Shown here: positions 1 to 10,451 of the stretch, in pieces | How positions within the stretch are numbered: position 1 is the stretch's first letter | How the letters are laid out: every line of letters starts with the position of its first letter | Source of the DNA: Bradysia coprophila | Lineage: Eukaryota; Arthropoda; Insecta; Diptera; Sciaridae | DNA: 64,000 bases | Assembly (NCBI RefSeq): GCF_014529535.1 | Contig: NW_023503608.1 | Coordinates: 7,118,501-7,182,500 of the forward strand | Direction: 5' to 3' | Translations under genes and position numbers: made by a program | The notes under the pieces: generated by a model | What the model saw: the letters and a program-made list of their open reading frames with translations, nothing else | What the model was told of the DNA's origin: nothing | The model's database searches: none

Positions 1-339
1 CCAACAGATTTCTGCGTACAATTGAAAACCTAAAAGTTTACGAAGTAACCTCCATATGTTAATAAATGTTTTATGCAAGTCGATCCACCTTACAATCTGG
101 GAATGAAAGTTACACTTTTTTAAGCCATTGTGGTTTATTGACAATTTCTTCATTAATTGCAAAAGTTCAATAAGTTGGTGTCTGTAAGAGAAAATATTTT
201 TGAATGGACAAACCTTGATTTCTTTGTCGGTAAAGTCATTCAAGGTATATGGATCTAGACCAAAATGTTTGCTATAAAATTGAAATCTCTTGAATGATGC
301 TAAGATTGCGGTCCAAAAAATCTTTGCATCTTCATCCAT
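1..339 (-). CDS. Partial ORF of unknown function running off the left edge
   Basis: An open frame of 113 codons begins with ATG at 339 (complement) and stays open to base 1, so the rest of the gene would lie outside the window. An in-frame TAA directly precedes the ATG, which fixes the start if the frame is coding. The peptide begins MDEDAKIFWTAILASFKRF and is rich in Leu, Phe, Lys and Trp, with an amphipathic middle (HQLIELLQLMKKL). I recognise no domain. Its length alone is only borderline against chance in DNA this AT-rich, but the residue mix looks protein-like. It could be the first exon of a minus-strand gene or a transposon relic. Confidence 0.35.
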   Translation of the reverse strand, partial: MDEDAKIFWTAILASFKRFQFYSKHFGLDPYTLNDFTDKEIKVCPFKNIFSYRHQLIELLQLMKKLSINHNGLKKCNFHSQIVRWIDLHKTFINIWRLLRKLLGFQLYAEICW

Positions 340-1574
340 TTAAATAAAAATATTTCTATCTCTCTCTTTTCTCATTTTCCGTAAAATGTCCTCCATTAAT
401 CCAATCCAATCTTGTCTTATCATTGAAATCTCAATTCAATAAAGTTGTGTGAAAATGTTGATTCCAATTAAAAGTAAAAATAACTATAAAGAGATTAGCT
501 CGCACAGGTAAACATATTTTAAGACAAACTGGGAGAATATTTACAGAATTTCGTACATAAAATGATTGAATTCCGTTAAGTTGGTTAAATGTCACCTTTA
601 AAAACGCATGCGCAAAAACGTAAATTATTTTTTACAAAAATGTTACATGTGCTCGTAGGGTAAGCACTCGTATTACCGGCAGAAGCAACATTGCGTACAC
701 ACATTTTTTATAGAAAACAATGACAGTTACTGAGATAAAACTAAGGCTTCCGCCTGGGCTTCCGTTCAACCTGTGCACGTGCTTGAAAGTGTCTGTAGAA
801 GGTTTCAATTTACAAGTTGAACTACCTCAGATTAATTAAAAATGTAGCTCGGCCTGATTATAGTGTATAAGTTATAAAATTGCTCCTTATTAAAGAGGCC
901 TTCAATCTAACCCACAAACCCACTCAAGAATATGGGAACTGGAGGAACAGACTCTGTTCTTAAATTTAAGGTTAAATCTTACCTAAAATCTTGCACATGT
1001 AACAAATTTCAGATTGCAGGTTCCTACCTGGTTCGAGTGTAAATTGGTTCATGTTGACCTATTCCGAGATAAACATAACAACTTTAACTATGTGCGCATA
1101 TCTACCCTATTCTTATTTCTGGACATAGAGATATCTAACCATTACATAAAATACCTTGGGCTCATTCATCCGTGTAACATGAACATGATCATACACGTAA
1201 TTAAATAAACGCTACTTATTTTATTACATTCTTTTACATAATAAGTAACTAAAAATATAATCAAAGAAAAACGATATCAAAACATGGCAAAAACAAAAGT
1301 GTTGTGAATAAACAAACGTGCCATGTTTAGATACAAAACAGCAAATTATATATGTAGTACTTGGTCTGATGATGAGTGCGGTAATTGCATTTATGTTACA
1401 TTTAAAATGGATATATTTAGCTGAAATTGTTATTGTTCAGTCAAACTTTTACGACAACATACCCCCATTGAGTTGGGTGCTGTTGAACGCTTTAAATTCT
1501 GCCTGGTTTCAAATAGTCTCGACAACTTTGGAAGCTTTTTTGTAAAATTATGAAATTAATTAGTTATAGTAGAT
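340..1574. other. Intergenic, no gene seen
   Basis: AT-rich sequence with only short frames (a 64-codon frame near 1014 and a 75-codon frame near 1318) that lack recognisable domains. The piece just upstream of 339 would hold the promoter and 5' UTR of the left-edge ORF. Confidence 0.5.
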
Positions 1575-1576
1575 TA

Positions 1577-1679
1577 CAGCAGAGCCTATGTAAATGAGTG
1601 CGATGTTTGTGGCGTGTGAGCCGAAGGCGAACCGCCTAATTTCGCACACATGTATTACTCATTCACATAGGCTCTTCTG
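1577..1679. mobile_element. 103-bp TA-flanked MITE
   Basis: The ends are inverted repeats: CAGCAGAGCCTATGTAAATG on the left and, read on the other strand, CAGAAGAGCCTATGTGAATG on the right. A TA dinucleotide lies immediately outside each end (1575-1576 and 1680-1681). TA target duplication with CAG ends is the pattern of Tc1/mariner-type elements. There is no coding capacity, so it depends on an outside transposase. The centre holds a small GC-rich motif (GCCGAAGGCGAACCGCC). Confidence 0.75.
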
Positions 1680-1688
1680 TACTGTTCT

Positions 1689-2187
1689 TTAATGTGTAGG
1701 CATCCTGTGCGTTGTATTTACATTGTCTAAGATGAAAACTACGAAACAATTTTGCATAAAACAGCATTTCGGATCCTTTCCACTTTGCACTAAAATTATA
1801 TTTTCATTTAGTAGGCATCGGTCGTGCCTGCCATTTCGGTGATATTTATTTGACTTCTTTATTGTTGTCATTCTCAGTTTCAGTGAAAATTTTTTGATTT
1901 TGTAGTTTCAAATTATATATTCAGTTGTGATTTTAGTGTTTTTTTAATTGTATCGATGGCACGTGTACCAAAAAATAGTTTTGCCTGTGTGCGCAATTCA
2001 ATATTCCAATTTATATCGTGGTTTGTGAGAAGTGAAAACATAAACAAAATCATCGAAAAATTTCCGACCAGAGCATGTAAATGATCGCACATAGCGTGTA
2101 AATCATCGAAAAACCTAACATGTAAGTTTCATTTACATTCTCATCGCAGACAATGTAAATACAACGTACAGGATGCCTACACATTAA
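1689..2187. mobile_element. ~500-bp MITE with TTAA ends
   Basis: Inverted termini of roughly 40 bp, beginning TGTGTAGGCATCCTG, lie just inside TTAA at 1689-1692 and 2184-2187. TTAA is the target site of piggyBac-type elements, so this is likely a piggyBac-like non-autonomous element. The right half has several short ATGTAAAT-type subterminal repeats. No transposase frame is present. It sits 8 bp from the neighbouring TA-flanked MITE. Confidence 0.65.
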
Positions 2188-2189
2188 AG

Positions 2190-4095
2190 TATTATCCGTG
2201 CTTATATAGCTGGGTAATAAAATAATGAAATGCGATTAATAACCAGCTGTATACCCCCTACTATAAGTATTCCTCGAGTTTTTGAATAAATGTTCCAGTT
2301 TTGATTTTATTTCACTCTTTTTCATGCAGAGATTAAATATAAATAGTAGCGTAACCAGGCAAGTAAATCATGATTTGTATAATGCGCATGTATATATATT
2401 TGAGCGTCGAAAAGGTTTAAGTTTAACGGTGCCCAACCTACCTACCTACTTTAGTTTAATCATAGAGGTAAATAAATAAATAAATTGCACATGAATGGTA
2501 GAAAACAAAGAGTGCATGCTATACAAGTACCATTCGTTCTGTGTGCTGAAACTTTAAGAGATAATAATAATCCATCGAAATTGTTTATATATACTTTGTG
2601 TTTGTGTAATAGCAGACTATATTATGCCTATGGTCGTTATGCAATGCAATGAAAATCACTTGCACTTTGTTTATAATAACAACGTGTCTTGATCGATCGT
2701 TTAAGAATTATTATGACTTTATGGAATATTTTATGCGATTTCGATAAATAGGTTAGATGTCACACCTCCGCGCACATAAACATACACCATTGTCGGATAT
2801 TCATTGATGATTTTATAATATTTATTTATTATTGATGAGGTGCATCATAGAATCGACATTAATCATAAATTGACAGTCATAGAAGAAATTATGATTTATT
2901 TTTAACATTAGTCTCATTCCATGCTCTAAATAGCCATAACCAACTTAGTAGAGAAATTTCCTACAAGTGCGCGGTTTCTTGTATAAACTGAATTTTCCCA
3001 TATTTCAGCTAATTCAATCTTTTAGAACTTTCCTTTCTTAAAATTTAACTTAGTTTTTGCTACAAATTCTAATACTTCAATAGTTTTAACAGTTCTATTT
3101 TCAACTTAAATGCTCACTATAATACGAGTTCATCACTGACTTTTGTAAATGTTCTCAACAACAGATGTCTTTCATTTCAAAGAGATACGTTTATTTTTTG
3201 AATATGATTTTAAAAGTAGATTACTGTTAACGATGAAAGTGTATCGGTGTAAATTATTCGCTTAAGAAGTAGTTTTCCTCCTGTTTATTGACCTAAGGCG
3301 AAAGTTTTCACTTCAGTGAGTCCGAAAGTCAGAAAACTTTATATTGAATTCATACAGTCGGCGACTTTGGAATAAGTGCATTTCGTTTCACCTGATCCAC
3401 TAATACAAACAAATTTGTTTTTAGGTCTTTCAACAAGTATAAGCCCTTTAACATACTTCACGTATCGATAACCGTACTTTTCATGTTTCAAGCACTTCTT
3501 TCGACGCCCTCAGCATTACATAATTCGCGTATTTCTTGACTTCAGCTTCGCCTCGGATCAACCAAATTCACACGAAAACTCTAATTTTCAACTTTTTATC
3601 GCTATTTATGTAAAATACTATTGTTTGTATGAGTGATCAGCTAAAAACAGCAAAAACAAAATGTGTTACTTAATTCACTCAAGTCACCGACTGGAACTCT
3701 TTCACTCGAGTCACCCACTGGAATTCTTATCAAAGATCTGTCATTTCTGGTTACTCTACATTCTTATACTTCGCAAATAAACTTACCGCCAAATTTTTGA
3801 CAAAATCGAATCAGTTCATAAGACTTAAAATCTTAACCATAATCTTGAAATTTATTTTAGTTCTTCATATGTAAACCAGAATTAGTAATTTACAATTACC
3901 TCCTAAGGAATAGAGAATTGAATAGTAAATTTTCTTGGCTTGATATTATTACATGGCACCAGCTGCCACTGCTAGTTTTTCCATACAATGTACTGAATCA
4001 GACGGATTTTTCTTTTTGCGAAACAAACCCTACATTCAACTCAATTTCGTTAGCAGGCCTTAATGTGTAAATTGAATTGTATGATCTATTAGTAG
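2190..4095. other. Intergenic, no gene seen
   Basis: Low-complexity AT-rich DNA. One small feature stands out: two imperfect direct copies of a ~28-bp unit (TTCACTCRAGTCACC...CTGGAA) at about 3670-3725. No ORF here shows a recognisable domain. Confidence 0.5.
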
Positions 4096-4103
4096 GTCAA
4101 TTG

Positions 4104-4255
4104 CAGGGCCTATTTTAGGAGAGTTAATTTTCTTTTTTAGAAAATAGATCGAAGTGCCTCCGTTGTTTTTTGGCGTTTTCAGTTGTATTCTTTTATGTTT
4201 TTGATGAAAAACCCGGTATTTTTCTCAGTAATTTCATTCCCTAAAATACGTCCTG
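4104..4255. mobile_element. 152-bp hAT-type MITE
   Basis: The termini are CAGGGCCTATTTTAGG on the left and, on the opposite strand, CAGGACGTATTTTAGG on the right. Both ends are followed outward by the same 8-bp sequence, GTCAATTG, at 4096-4103 and 4256-4263. An exact 8-bp target duplication with CAGGG-type ends is diagnostic of hAT transposons. It is non-coding. Confidence 0.85.
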
Positions 4256-4263
4256 GTCAATTG

Positions 4264-5244
4264 TTACAAAGAAAAAACCTATGAATGAAAAACAACTATT
4301 ACGCAAATTCCTTTGCTGTTGAGGAATACTGAACAATATTACCTAAATTGATCCATACAGTAAATCGCTATGTAAATAAAAGAGAATAATAAAAAATTAT
4401 AATGAGGAATTTGTAGAATATATTTCATCACAATAACCAATCACTACTATTAAAGGTGGCAACAACAAAATTATGCCGGTAACCAAGTGCTATTTTACAT
4501 AAATATCAATCACAAAACAGCATCAAACATATGATTTTCTTCTGTTCGACATAGTTCAACGATTTATTTTTCTTTTCGTTTTCCTTTTCGTTTGCTGAAT
4601 AAATGAATTTTGATCAGTTTCGGAATCAGTTTGTAACAAGAAATCGAAACCATTCAAAATATAATACTCTGATTAATTAGCCATAGCTGAATGTTTTAAG
4701 CGCACCGGATAGTTAATATTAAGATATAAAAAAAAATTGGATATTGTGTAATCGACAATGAAAACATTTTCTCACGAATATCTGTATGCAATAATGTTCA
4801 ACATACTCATATCACATAAATGTATACACTGTGCCGTATATAGTGTGTTTCATTTCGTATACCATTTATTTGCTTTACAATGTATGAAAGAATCAATAAT
4901 TGCAGTCTTGTTGTATAAATTTAAACGAAATAAATCACCTGTGAACCAGTTGTCTTGATTGCAGTTTTCGATTGGAATATAATGCTAAAATCATTGTCTA
5001 ATGAGTTATAGATTCTCGGTATTATTTTATTATTCAATACTGTTTCGAATGATGAAATTTCAGTAAACTTTTGTGGTGACCTTTGCTGGTATTTAGTAGT
5101 TTAATTCTTAACGTAAAATAATACGAAAATATGGTAAAAAACAAGAAACTGATTTAACTTTTAATAAACGACAAACGTATCATCACGTTACGATTAAATC
5201 CGTTATTTTAGTGTTTGATTGGAAATCTTTTACTTCATTAGTCT
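4264..5244. other. Intergenic, no gene seen
   Basis: AT-rich spacer between two MITEs. A 66-codon frame at 4758 has no domain and is probably chance. Confidence 0.5.
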
Positions 5245-5459
5245 TACCACGGCAGAGTAGAATCAGGCAGGAGCACTGGATTGGACTAGGGATCTGAATT
5301 ATCTAGTAGTCTTTAATTTCGCGAGTAAAATTATTCGACTTAATAATATTAAGTTGAAATGTCAGTGTTCATTTGAGTTCTTTTTCATAAAGTGTATTAG
5401 TATTAGGTCCCTTATTTGACATTCGAAAAATGTCCTGCCTGGTTTTACGCTGCCGTGGT
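5245..5459. mobile_element. MITE family 'CCACGGCAG', copy 1
   Basis: Terminal inverted repeats CCACGGCAGAGTAGAATCAG and (opposite strand) CCACGGCAGCGTAAAACCAG enclose ~215 bp. Two other copies, near 39042 and 43981, share the internal phrases GACTAGGGA.CT and GTCAGTGTTCATTTGAGTTC, so this is a real repeat family. The target duplication is not clear. No coding capacity. Confidence 0.8.
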
Positions 5460-5461
5460 TT

Positions 5462-7612
5462 TACTATATTTTATTGTATGAAATATTCCAGATTGATGTT
5501 TCTGAAAGATTTGCATGACTTTTAACTACTCATTCTTACACTTATAGCAAAAATAAGGTTTCAGAAATATTCAGTCGAAGTCACAATATTTCCATACTGT
5601 TCAATCGATCCTAAAAGCACATCTCTAACTTTCAGTCTCACGTCGAGATAATTTAACACCTTATATCTAGAATGATTATCCATTTTTACTGTTTCCCTTC
5701 CGTTATTCTTATTCTCAGAGCGTAACTTTACTTGTACGCAGAAAGAAAAGTGAGATGGTACATATTTTCTAATGCGGGAGTTGTTGTGGTTTGTAATTGA
5801 TTCCACAAGAATTTCGTTGAACAAATGAAAATCTAGATTTTCATTTTCTGAATTTTAGTTAGGCACGGCGTGGCTGGCACGCGCTCGAGACAAGAGTGGA
5901 ATGCTAAGGTAAAATATCTAGATTTTCAATTGTCCATCGGAATTTTTGTGGAATCAAATCAATTCCAAACCAAAACAACTCTTAAAACAGAAAATATGTC
6001 GAATTTCACTTTTCCCTCACAGTATAAGGAATGCAAGACAGTCATTTACTAAAGAATTGTGCAAGTTCGCAATCAATAAAAATTATGTCGATCCTTCCAC
6101 CGAGTCTCACATTCTACAAAATGAAAAGAAAAATTCAACCTCTCATTGAAGGTAAACGGTTACTAACTAATTTAATTTCACAGATTAAGTGTGTCAGTGG
6201 GGCCTTGAGGGATTTTCGGCAGATTATGTAAACGTAGCACATAGCGCTCAAGTTATATCCATCCCATTCCGACGTGATAAAGAAGTTAATATAATTAATA
6301 AATTACTCTCATAAAATGGTCAAACATATTAATTGTATCGCCCATTTTCGAAAACCAGCACAGATAATCATAAGCGCATTAAATCACCGATAAAATTCAT
6401 TGAAAGTCGATCATAAATTCTAGACAAATTGTGTCTGATCCAGAATTCGATTTGTGTTGGATTTTATATAATAATTTATCGAAATAAATTTAATGTATGA
6501 ACAAAACAGAAAGTTATTAGGATTTTAGCAGCAGCGTATGTGTATACATATATATGCTAATGAAGTATAAAATATAAATATCTTGTTTAAACCAATAAGT
6601 TAAATGTGCAGCTAGTTTATGAGAGTGAAATGGATATGTTTCGTGGTAGAATTTATGCAAACTATATTGGCTAAATAAAAAAAACAACTGATCACATTTC
6701 AGGCTATATGCAGATTAGATTTGTATACACCATATAGTGTGGCAAACAAGAAAAACATTCACAAAGAAAATGAAAAATAATAATTATGTCATTTTTGTTT
6801 CCTAATTATTTTCCATACCGTTAGAACACACAATAAAGTGTTTGGCGAAAAATGTTAATTGGCTGTTATCTAAGTAGAGAAAAAAAAGTCAAATTGCAGG
6901 AAATCTTTCTGCAACAAAACGGTTTTCGACATGACGAAAAAATGTACACTTAATTAGCCACTTTAAAAAAAATAATTGCAGCTTTTCACACATATTAAGA
7001 CATGGGTATGCATAACATAGTATAGCTTATATCGCACTCATACATTTTATTAAGTGCAATATGATGTGAACATTTTTCTTTTTCGGTTAAGTTATTCACA
7101 ATCACGGTATATTAGTGGAGACAAAGACATATATATTCGAAGCTGTCATTTTTGCAATATAAATTAAAATCATACATGTAAGAATTTATCTTACACGACC
7201 TAGAAATTACACTTTTCGAATTTTTGTGTATATGTAACAATCAATGTTCGTCTTATTAAACGTCGGCACGCTATCTTGAGTTGATTTCGCTCATAAATAA
7301 AAAAAAAATCTCTGTCTTGAATAATGTTTACATGTTTTAATTGATACATTCGGCAGTAAAAACTTGAACAATTTTAGTCTGGATTGTTATATCAGTACTA
7401 ATGTATGAAAATAGTCTTTTTGGTCCACCCCATGCGAAAGTTTACTTCTGTGAAAAAGATCAATTACATCAAGAATTTTTTATTTCTTTGTCATAATCAA
7501 CTTTCACATGAGACAGGCAATAAACCCGAATACTGCAACGTAATTAATTAGTTCGGAAACAACCTTGTGACACGCTTTTATGACAAAATTGTTAATGAAT
7601 TACTTTCGCAGC
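5462..7612. other. Intergenic, no gene seen
   Basis: AT-rich DNA with only short overlapping frames around 5561-6231, none with a domain or credible splice context. No inverted-repeat element with a target duplication was found here. Confidence 0.45.
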
Positions 7613-7626
7613 ATCAATGTAATCTA

Positions 7627-8034
7627 ATCAAAATTTCTCGATTGATCGGTTGGATCGGCTAGGATCAGTGTTGATCATGAATGAAAGAAGCAAAATTTCT
7701 TGTTTCTTTTCAGTGTATTTCGGATGTTATTTTGTCATCCATCTTCAGCTATAAACATAAACAACATCGTAAGGATATAAGCTAAATACAGAGTATTCTG
7801 GTCAAGTCACCTTTCTTATTAGTTTCGATTAAATTGCATCGAAACTTATGGTCTAATAAGACTCAGACTTATGTAAACAAATCGATTATCACAGATACGG
7901 TTGTCAACTAAACAAAAACAAAACTACGTCATGATATGGCACTTTTGTCAGATGATGGCAACAGTCGAAAACTTTTTCTCGTATCAACACTGATCCTAGC
8001 CAATCCAATCTCACAATCAACTCGAGAAAGCATT
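7627..8034. mobile_element. ~408-bp inverted-repeat element with 14-bp flanking repeats
   Basis: Inverted repeats near both ends share the core TTGGAT.GGCTAGGATCAG followed by TGTTGAT, and a looser outer part (TTTCTCGA) also matches. The 14-bp direct repeat ATCAATGTAATCTA lies outside each end (7613-7626 and 8035-8048). Fourteen bases is long for a target duplication in known DNA transposons, so the family is unassigned. Non-coding. Confidence 0.65.
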
Positions 8035-8053
8035 ATCAATGTAATCTATTATT

Positions 8054-8300
8054 AACCTGCTACAGATGGCAAGCATATAACCAGTATTATTATCGGGTCT
8101 GTTGATCAAAGTATTTTAAATCGGTTGATTTTTTTTTTAATTCGTATTTATTATATCACTTTGTGTCATTGCGCGTGAAGTACGAATTTCCAATCTTGTA
8201 CTTCAATTTTTTCAACATGAATTTTACTATATAAATGATCATATTACCCAGAGCTTGTCATTATTTTTGTTGTAGTTATCGATAACAGATGAATGGAAAT
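8054..8300. mobile_element. 'ATCGATAAC' MITE family copy
   Basis: The left part reads CTGCTACAGATGGCAAGCATA and the right part carries CCCAGAGCTTGTCATTATTT, then GTTATCGATAACAGATGAAT. The same blocks in the same order occur at 56479-56660 and, inverted, at 30373-30560, with weaker copies at 23709, 28820, 56255 and 57845. It lies only 5 bp beyond the right direct repeat of the preceding element. Non-coding. Confidence 0.65.
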
Positions 8301-8349
8301 TTACACAAGGCAAATAATATCCGTGTTTCCAGTTACTACAATTTATATA

Positions 8350-8473
8350 CAGTGAACGACATCTCAAATGTCTCACTGTCATTTTTTTTAGAGAATGTCA
8401 TTGTGAATTTGCAATGACACAATAAAATTCTCAGAAAAATTTGACAGTGAGACATTTGAGATGTCGTTCGCTG
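8350..8473. mobile_element. 124-bp Tc1/mariner-type MITE
   Basis: The termini are a 34-bp inverted repeat beginning CAGTGAACGACATCTCAAAT on the left, matching the right end on the other strand except for one base. TA flanks both ends (8348-8349, 8474-8475). CAGTG ends with TA duplications are typical of Tc1/mariner. It is too short to encode anything and could fold into a hairpin. Confidence 0.85.
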
Positions 8474-8630
8474 TAATCAGTGAAAAGAGTAATAAATAAA
8501 AAATGGGTGCCAAATTCTTGTCCACTTGCATGTGTTTCGTGTCACAAGAAAACATGACTCCTGTCTCAACGAAAGAAATACATTTTCTCATTGTAATATA
8601 TTTTTAATGAATTAGTTAGGGAGGCTCAAC

Positions 8631-8891
8631 CAGGGCCAATTATGTAGAATTAATTCGCAAAATTTGCAAAAATTCACAGAAATTCACAAAAGTTTGCACA
8701 AATTTACGCTTCATTTTCAGCACATTTTGCAAGTCTTTGCGTTCTTTTGTCTGCTATAGTACAATTTAAAGTGAATAAAGCAATTAATTTGACTTTGAAG
8801 GTGTGTAGAAGGAATTTTTTGAAAATTTTTGCAAATTTGTGGAGAATTTTGTGGTAATTTTTGCAAATTTAATTCTACATAATAGGCCCTG
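8631..8891. mobile_element. 261-bp hAT-type MITE
   Basis: The ends CAGGGCC and GGCCCTG are part of longer inverted repeats that include TTATGTAGAATTAA and GCAAAAATT. The exact 8-bp duplication GGCTCAAC flanks the element (8623-8630 and 8892-8899), which is the hAT signature. The interior is built of AATTTTTGCAAA-like words on both strands. Confidence 0.9.
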
Positions 8892-8899
8892 GGCTCAAC

Positions 8900-9971
8900 C
8901 CACCTTTAGAATTATTGTGATTGTTCTGTTGATTCTGTTTGTATAACAGAGACAGTCATCTTCACTACAAAATTTATTGTACTAGGAAAATGGGTCCGGA
9001 AGAATCGAAATTTCGCATTATCTTCACAAACTGATCAATATTGATAAATATTTAAAGAAAATTGCATAGAAATGAATCGTCAAATACTCTGAGATAGAGC
9101 GAAAGTAGTAATAGATTTGAAAGTTACACTAACGAAATTCATACCGTCTTTTATCACTAGTTCTTCTATTTGACTACGGGCTGTTGTTTTTTTCTCGCTG
9201 TGGGAAAATTGACGTTCACTGAAATTCTCGAAATTCTATTTTGTCTAGTGGAATCCATAGTTTCGCATTCTATGCACTGAGTAGAACCATACAAACATTT
9301 ACAAGCACGATTTTGTAGTGAAAAATATGCAAATTAGGAAGTCTTCTTGTAGTTTCTATTATATCCTCTTAGTAAGTACATAGAAAGGTATAATTCACCA
9401 ATACTTTAGAGTCAGAATATTATTTGTATTTTTTTTTTGTAAGTAAAAAGTCGTTTCAATCAATGGTTATTTCATAAATTTAAACTCACAGAACTGAAAT
9501 ATTATCGAGCCGAAAAGGAATTGTTGAAAGTCGATCAGGGCTACATGTCGCAAGACCATAATATCAGTAACCAAAAATTTATTTCATATCTAGAAAATGT
9601 ATCACTGGTTGAAAGTCTGACTGGTTGAAAATCTGAAAGTTTCCGTAAGAGAATAAAAGCAAATAAATTATGCTTGTAGGACATACAAATGCATCTATAG
9701 TGTCAAAAATTTGCAAATAAACAACTTAATTTCACAAGTTGTATATTAAAATTCTTTCAGTGGCGTTAGTTTCCTGTTTGAACACATTTGATGGTTTCTT
9801 CGTTAATATTCTTCCATTATATATTCCATTCTACAAATGGGTAGCGGTGTATTTAGATAAAATAATCAAATCTGTTACTTATCTTGTTTAATGTATATAT
9901 TCTATTGTCTGATACAAAATCGGTTACTTCATGTGATTATCATTTCTTTTGCCATGATACTGCTTCATACC
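8900..9971. other. Intergenic, no gene seen
   Basis: AT-rich spacer without a supported gene, RNA or repeat. Confidence 0.5.
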
Positions 9972-9983
9972 ACATTATGGCTT

Positions 9984-10325
9984 AGTTACGAAAAATGCAA
10001 AACAACTGACAAAAAACGACACGCAACTGCCAGAATCGAGCGAGCCGTCTCTTGGAGATATTGTAAAAATGCTCATCAACATGCAAACCGAATTCAAAAA
10101 TAACATCGAAACGCTTTCAAAACGATTGGAAAAAGTGGAACTGGAACTCACAAAAGCTGAAGAATGAAGAATCATGGGAATCAATCACTGGACTGATAAA
10201 CCCTCACACGTCTTACTGACTTCTACCCTATAACAGTCAGTACATCTCATCAGTAGTAATAAATTAACGGAAGTTAAGATTGTACTATTAATACCAATAA
10301 AAGGTGTTTTTGAAAAAAAAAAAAA
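9984..10325 (+). pseudogene. Poly(A)-tailed retroposed gene fragment with 12-bp target duplication
   Basis: A 342-bp insert is bounded by exact 12-bp direct repeats ACATTATGGCTT (9972-9983 and 10326-10337) and ends in a run of 14 A. AATAAA lies at 10296-10301, a normal distance before the tail. The first ~185 bp is open and reads as a charged C-terminus with coiled-coil character (KQLTKNDTQLPESS, then MLINMQTEFKNNIETLSKRL), closing with TGA at about 10165. These are the marks of LINE-mediated reverse transcription of an mRNA 3' end: either a 5'-truncated processed copy of a cellular gene or a LINE ORF1 fragment. The right duplication includes the first bases of the neighbouring MITE, so the MITE was there first. 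Confidence 0.75.
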
Positions 10326-10330
10326 ACATT

Positions 10331-10451
10331 ATGGCTTGATATCCACTTACCAAAAAAGTACTAAGTGTGAGAGACAAAATTTATTTTTTTCAATTTATAC
10401 TTGACAGCTCGCTCTCTCACTGAGTACTTTTTGTTGAGTGGAAACCATACT
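10331..10451. mobile_element. TA-flanked MITE family 'TGGCTTGAT', copy 1
   Basis: Inverted termini TGGCTTGATATCCACTTAC and (opposite strand) TGGTTTCCACTCAAC both continue into AAAAAGTACT and GTGAGAGA. The outer bases read TA, consistent with a TA target duplication. Related copies are at 13346-13470 and 47246-47374. The retroposed fragment to the left inserted into its first few bases. Confidence 0.75.
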
